Below are positions 6,928-10,325 of a DNA stretch of 10,325 bases, piece by piece. The notes under the pieces were generated by a model. That model had not been told where the DNA came from. It did not search any database and was given only the letters and a program-made list of their open reading frames with translations. The stretch is from DATFAS01 sp035254305. Its GTDB lineage: Bacteria > Bacillota > Bacilli > Aneurinibacillales > RAOX-1. Made by a program: the position numbers and the translations under genes. The stretch spans positions 1 to 10,325 of the forward strand of contig DATFAS010000191.1 in NCBI GenBank assembly GCA_035254305.1, read 5' to 3'. Positions within the stretch are counted from its first letter, which is position 1; each line of letters begins with the position of its first letter.

Positions 6928-7716
6928 ATGAATAACCCATTTGCATTTATGTTTGCTCATCGTAAGATGCTCGCTAATATCACCGTGGATGATATCAGGC
7001 AAAGATATGCAGGTTCAATGTTAGGAGGATTGTGGATTTTGTTAAATCCACTTCTCTTTTTATCTGCCTACTTTTTAGTTTATATATCCATTTTTAAGAT
7101 CCGTCTGGAAGGTATCTCTACATTTGACTATGTATTGATTATTTTCTCAGGCTTGATTCCGTGGTTTGGTTTTGCTGAATCAGTTGGTCTTAGTGTGAAT
7201 ACCGTAACAAGCAACAGCTCTTTAATTAAAAACACGCTATTTCCAATAGAACTGTTTCCGCTAAAGGTTGTTCTTTCAAGTATGATAACCCAGCTCGTGG
7301 GATTGGTTCTACTACTGATTGTTTTAGCAATAAGAAACCAATTGGGTTGGTATATTCTATTCTTACCCATTGTCTTGATTTTACAAATTCTGTTTACCAC
7401 TGGTATAGCATGGATGCTGGCTAGTCTTAATGTGTTTTTTAGGGATCTTGGACAAATTATTCAAGTCATATTGATATTGCTCATGTTGGTTTCCCCTATT
7501 GCCTATACAACGAGTATGCTAACCGAAGATCTCTTGTTCTTTATGAAATTTAACCCTATGTATTATATGATCGGATTGTACAGGGATATTATTATTTATA
7601 ATCGACTCCCTGAATTAGGAGTGGTTTTAACATTCGTTATTTTATCCTTTTTGTTTTTCTTTATAGGCTATTTTATTTTTACGCGATTGAAAGTGGTGTT
7701 TGCTGATTATGTATAA
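6928..7716 (+). CDS. wzm: ABC-2 type polysaccharide exporter permease (Wzm/TagG family)
   Basis: Predicted membrane subunit of the ABC transporter that moves undecaprenyl-PP-linked polysaccharide across the cytoplasmic membrane. The 262-residue protein has an N-terminal amphipathic stretch, then about six hydrophobic segments near residues 34-57, 66-84, 112-134, 140-166, 175-195 and 232-252. Family hallmarks are DIRQRYAGSMLGGLWILLNP (22-41), SLIKNTLFPIELFPLK in the coupling region, FRDLGQIIQ near 170 and NPMYYMIGLYRDII near 210. AAGGAG at 6914-6919, overlapping the preceding stop codon, lies 8 nt before ATG 6928. It overlaps the ATPase gene by 8 bases, consistent with a fixed subunit ratio. 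Teichoic acid (TagG) and O-antigen (Wzm) permeases are hard to tell apart by sequence; the ATPase C-terminal domain favours the Wzm class. Confidence 0.9.
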   Translation: MNNPFAFMFAHRKMLANITVDDIRQRYAGSMLGGLWILLNPLLFLSAYFLVYISIFKIRLEGISTFDYVLIIFSGLIPWFGFAESVGLSVNTVTSNSSLIKNTLFPIELFPLKVVLSSMITQLVGLVLLLIVLAIRNQLGWYILFLPIVLILQILFTTGIAWMLASLNVFFRDLGQIIQVILILLMLVSPIAYTTSMLTEDLLFFMKFNPMYYMIGLYRDIIIYNRLPELGVVLTFVILSFLFFFIGYFIFTRLKVVFADYV

Positions 7717-9514
7717 TGAGATGGCTATTTCCATTTCTCAATTGAATAAAATGTTTAAGCTCTATAAGCATCCCCGGGATCGAGTTCTTGACTTATTGGG
7801 ATTAGGATCATTAATCAAAAAACAACACCAAGAATTCTGGGCATTGAAGGATATTCATTTGAATATCAAAAAGGGAAGTAAAATCGCATTGATTGGTCGG
7901 AATGGAGCAGGGAAGAGTACACTTCTTAAAATTATTGCAGGGAGTCTTCAACCAACTTCTGGGGATATTCATGTGAATGGAAAAGTATCCGCCTTGATGG
8001 AGTTAGGTACCGGTTTTCATCCCGAGTTCAGTGGTAAAGAGAATATCTTTGCTTCCCTTGCTTATCAAGGAGTGGTTGGAAAAGAAGCGAAGCTGAAGTA
8101 CGAAGAAATTGTCGATTTCTCTGAATTAGAGGAGTTTATAGATAAACCAGTAAAGACCTATTCTGCTGGGATGTACGCTCGATTAGCATTCGCTGTTTCT
8201 ACAGCGATCATTCCAGAGATCCTCATTATTGATGAGATCTTGGGGGCTGGAGACGCCTATTTTATTAATAAATCTATCGATCGCATGAAAAGGTTGACAG
8301 AGGGTGGGACTACAGTATTATTTGTATCCCATGACATTACCTCCGTGCAAAAGATGTGTACGGAGGCCATATGGATTGATAAAGGTCGAGTTGTAATGGA
8401 AGGCAATATCCTTGATGTATCAGCTGAATACCTTGCATCGATCCGCAGACAGGAAGAAAAGAGACTAAAATCGCGGAATATCCGTTTGAAGCATAACAAT
8501 TTCAAAAGCTTGGAAGAGACAAGCACAAGCAAGCTGACCTATTGCCATCTGATAACAGAAGCAGGTTCTCCAAAGGACCAACATCCAATCAGTGAAGTGA
8601 AGCTATGGCAAGGAGAAAATCTAATTGATCACCTTCGTATTGGGGATGCTGGGGATATTAACTCGGATTTTGATCTGTTCATCATTGTGGACAAGGAGAC
8701 GATTAACTGGTCAGAGCCGAAGGAAGATCGAGGAATTCTTTATCGTAATTTTGAAGACCTTGGTGGAGAGTATCAGCATGCTTTAGTTGCGTTCAAAATA
8801 CCAATCGAAGATAAATTAAGTGATTATGAACTCGAAATTACCTATCAAGATATCTCGGATGAAGTGGTCAAAGTAGAGTACTTCGACGGGGAAAGCTATT
8901 GTTGGATGGGTAATTTCGAAGCAAGAAACGACAAAGAGTGGAAAACCAGCACCTACCAATTTATTGAAAATGCTGAAATAGAAGAAGAAAATATTCCTGA
9001 ACAGTCTGTGAATTACCAAGAATTGATGGATGAAAGAGAAGGGAATAATCGAATTTATGGATCTGGTGAAGCGGTAATTACTTCTGTTCAGTTTCTTGAT
9101 GATCAAGGACAAGAAAAGCTTGTCTTCACCAATTTAGAATATAAGAAAATCCGAATTCATTATTTTGCTAACCAGAGAATTAAAAATCCTATTTTTGTTG
9201 TTGCCTATTATTTGTTGGATGGAACCTGTGCTACACAATTAATTTCATCGAAGGACGAATTTGAATTGAGGGAAATTGAAGGAGAGGGATCGGTTGAAAT
9301 CGTGTTTGATCCACTTCTTTTAGGAAAAGGGAGCTATTTGATCTCAGTGGCTATCTTTAAAGAACTAAATATACTGGACAATGTTGAGCCTTCTGCCTAT
9401 GATCTGCATGATAAATTATATGAAATAAAAATTGAACAACCTTTTGGGATCAATGTGGATTTAGGTATTGTGAACCATCCAGTGCGTTGGGGGGTTAAGC
9501 ATGGAACAAGATAA
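7709..9514 (+). CDS. wzt: Polysaccharide exporter ATPase with Wzt-type C-terminal extension
   Basis: Predicted nucleotide-binding subunit of the exporter, 601 residues against roughly 250-460 for usual TagH/Wzt proteins. The ATPase domain (about 5-245) has Walker A GRNGAGKST at 63-71, the Q-loop region MELGTGFHPEFSG at 97-109, signature YSAGM at 151-155, Walker B ILIIDE with E176, D-loop GAGD at 179-182 and H-loop H208. After a charged linker (245-275), residues about 280-425 form a beta-rich segment containing LWQGENLIDHLRIG and a lectin- or CBM-like stretch (DGESYCWMGNF, then WKTSTYQF). Residues about 447-598 match the Wzt C-terminal glycan-binding domain (IYGSGEAVITSVQF, later LLGKGSYLISVAIF). 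ATG 7709 overlaps the permease gene by 8 bases; TTG 7700 and ATG 7721 are less likely. In Escherichia coli O9a and Klebsiella, this C-terminal domain recognises the finished, modified chain end. The role of the extra middle segment is unknown. Confidence 0.9.
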   Translation: MYNEMAISISQLNKMFKLYKHPRDRVLDLLGLGSLIKKQHQEFWALKDIHLNIKKGSKIALIGRNGAGKSTLLKIIAGSLQPTSGDIHVNGKVSALMELGTGFHPEFSGKENIFASLAYQGVVGKEAKLKYEEIVDFSELEEFIDKPVKTYSAGMYARLAFAVSTAIIPEILIIDEILGAGDAYFINKSIDRMKRLTEGGTTVLFVSHDITSVQKMCTEAIWIDKGRVVMEGNILDVSAEYLASIRRQEEKRLKSRNIRLKHNNFKSLEETSTSKLTYCHLITEAGSPKDQHPISEVKLWQGENLIDHLRIGDAGDINSDFDLFIIVDKETINWSEPKEDRGILYRNFEDLGGEYQHALVAFKIPIEDKLSDYELEITYQDISDEVVKVEYFDGESYCWMGNFEARNDKEWKTSTYQFIENAEIEEENIPEQSVNYQELMDEREGNNRIYGSGEAVITSVQFLDDQGQEKLVFTNLEYKKIRIHYFANQRIKNPIFVVAYYLLDGTCATQLISSKDEFELREIEGEGSVEIVFDPLLLGKGSYLISVAIFKELNILDNVEPSAYDLHDKLYEIKIEQPFGINVDLGIVNHPVRWGVKHGTR

Positions 9515-10325
9515 TATTATGAAGTACTATAACTCTGCTGAACTGTGGGATCGTCCACCGCTACAGAACCAACTCAATATTGGTGATTTGGTGATATCAA
9601 AAATACCTACAGATGTAAAATCAATTTTGGATGTGGGAAGTGGAAATGGAGTTATCACGAATCGCCTCATTGACTTGTTTGATCGTGTATGTGCAGTGGA
9701 TATTAGCGAAGAAGCCTTAAAGTATGTACAGGCTGAAAAACGGATAGGTTCCATCGATCAACTTCCTTTTGAAGATAATGAATTTGATCTGATCCTTATA
9801 ACGGACGTGTTAGAGCATCTTCCAGATCCCATTTTTCAACAGGGAATTCAAGAACTCAAAAGAGTAGCTAAGAAATATGTATTGATTGTAACTCCATTTC
9901 AGGAAAAACTTGAATTTGTACAAATGAAGTGTAAAAAATGTAGTTGTCAATTCCATGTGAATTTGCATATTCGTTCAATCTCCAAAGATACGATAGAATC
10001 TTCTTTCTCGAATGAATTTAGAATCGAGGAGCTGACTTTAGCTGGGGAAGAGTGGCCCCATTTTCCTGAATATGCAAGCTACTTCAAGAGTATGTTTGAT
10101 TACTCGAATGATTGGGAGCTTGCGGTTTGCCCTCAGTGTGGAAGTAGACAAGATCATGAAGATCGATCCGAAAATATCAAGTCAACGAATCCAGCGTTTT
10201 TTGATCGGATTGTCGATTCAATTCATCTAGTGATGGATGATTTTCGTAAACAAGAACTTATGTATAACGAAGCTCTCTTTCTTCTAAGTAGAGATCGTTA
10301 TTCAGAAGTAAAGGATTCTTCTTTT
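9501..10325 (+). CDS. SAM-dependent methyltransferase, partial at the right edge
   Basis: Open frame of 275 codons that runs off the window without a stop. It overlaps the exporter ATPase gene by 14 bases and has six G (9489-9494) placed 6 nt before ATG 9501. Class I methyltransferase motifs are visible: ILDVGSGNG at 42-50 (SAM binding), an acidic D67 at the end of strand beta-2, PFEDNEFDLILITDVLEHL at 89-107 (motif II/post-II), and a later YVLIVTPF strand at 126-133. A Cys/His-rich insert follows (C144, C147, C149, H152, H156), then C210 and C213, suggesting a bound metal ion. The last 40 residues look helical. Its place after Wzt suggests methylation of the exported glycan, perhaps as a chain-end cap like WbdD, but the acceptor cannot be read from the sequence. 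A further domain may lie past the edge. Confidence 0.85.
   Translation, partial: MEQDNIMKYYNSAELWDRPPLQNQLNIGDLVISKIPTDVKSILDVGSGNGVITNRLIDLFDRVCAVDISEEALKYVQAEKRIGSIDQLPFEDNEFDLILITDVLEHLPDPIFQQGIQELKRVAKKYVLIVTPFQEKLEFVQMKCKKCSCQFHVNLHIRSISKDTIESSFSNEFRIEELTLAGEEWPHFPEYASYFKSMFDYSNDWELAVCPQCGSRQDHEDRSENIKSTNPAFFDRIVDSIHLVMDDFRKQELMYNEALFLLSRDRYSEVKDSSF

Noticed and set aside
8340..8366. Hairpin inside the wzt-like gene: arms CCTCCGTGCA and TGTACGGAGG with a 7-nt loop
   Set aside because: It lies in the conserved ATPase domain just after the H-loop, has no T-run and sits at no gene boundary. The codons explain the sequence, so I treat the pairing as chance.

Overview
The window looks like chromosomal DNA of a low-GC Gram-positive bacterium of the Bacillales type. 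Shine-Dalgarno sequences are strong and A/G-rich, TTG and GTG starts are used, an intrinsic terminator ends in a T-run, and the two leading genes resemble the teichoic-acid-type TagA and TagO of Firmicutes. I cannot name a genus. All genes are on the + strand and all belong to cell-surface polysaccharide synthesis. I see no tRNA, rRNA, CRISPR array, phage or transposon gene.

Region 1 (1-2064) holds the linkage or priming module. A TagA/WecG-family N-acetylmannosaminyltransferase is followed by a TagO/WecA-family undecaprenyl-phosphate GlcNAc-1-phosphate transferase. The tagO-like gene has its own sigma-A-like promoter, with a perfect 16-bp palindrome at the expected transcription start. The region closes with an intrinsic terminator.

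Region 2 (2065-2296) is intergenic. It carries an inverted repeat, a promoter candidate and a leader of about 100 nt.

Region 3 (2297 to the right edge) is one compact run of seven genes with gaps of 12-28 nt or short overlaps. Four genes match the UDP-ManNAc3NAcA pathway (WbpB, WbpE, WbpA and WbpI types): 6-dehydrogenation of UDP-GlcNAc, 3-dehydrogenation, 3-transamination and 2-epimerisation. The 3-N-acetyltransferase (WbpD/WlbB type) is absent here. A Wzm/Wzt ABC exporter follows; its ATPase carries a long C-terminal extension that looks like two beta-rich domains. Last is a SAM methyltransferase that runs off the window.

A coherent model is a secondary cell-wall polysaccharide, or S-layer-associated glycan, containing a 2,3-diamino-mannuronic acid. 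It would be built on an undecaprenyl-PP-GlcNAc-ManNAc primer, possibly methyl-capped, and exported by the ABC transporter. The glycosyltransferases for the repeat and the acetyltransferase must lie outside the window. The parts belong to known families. The most unusual points are the operator-like palindrome on the tagO promoter, the extra domain in Wzt, its coupling to a methyltransferase, and the missing acetyltransferase.
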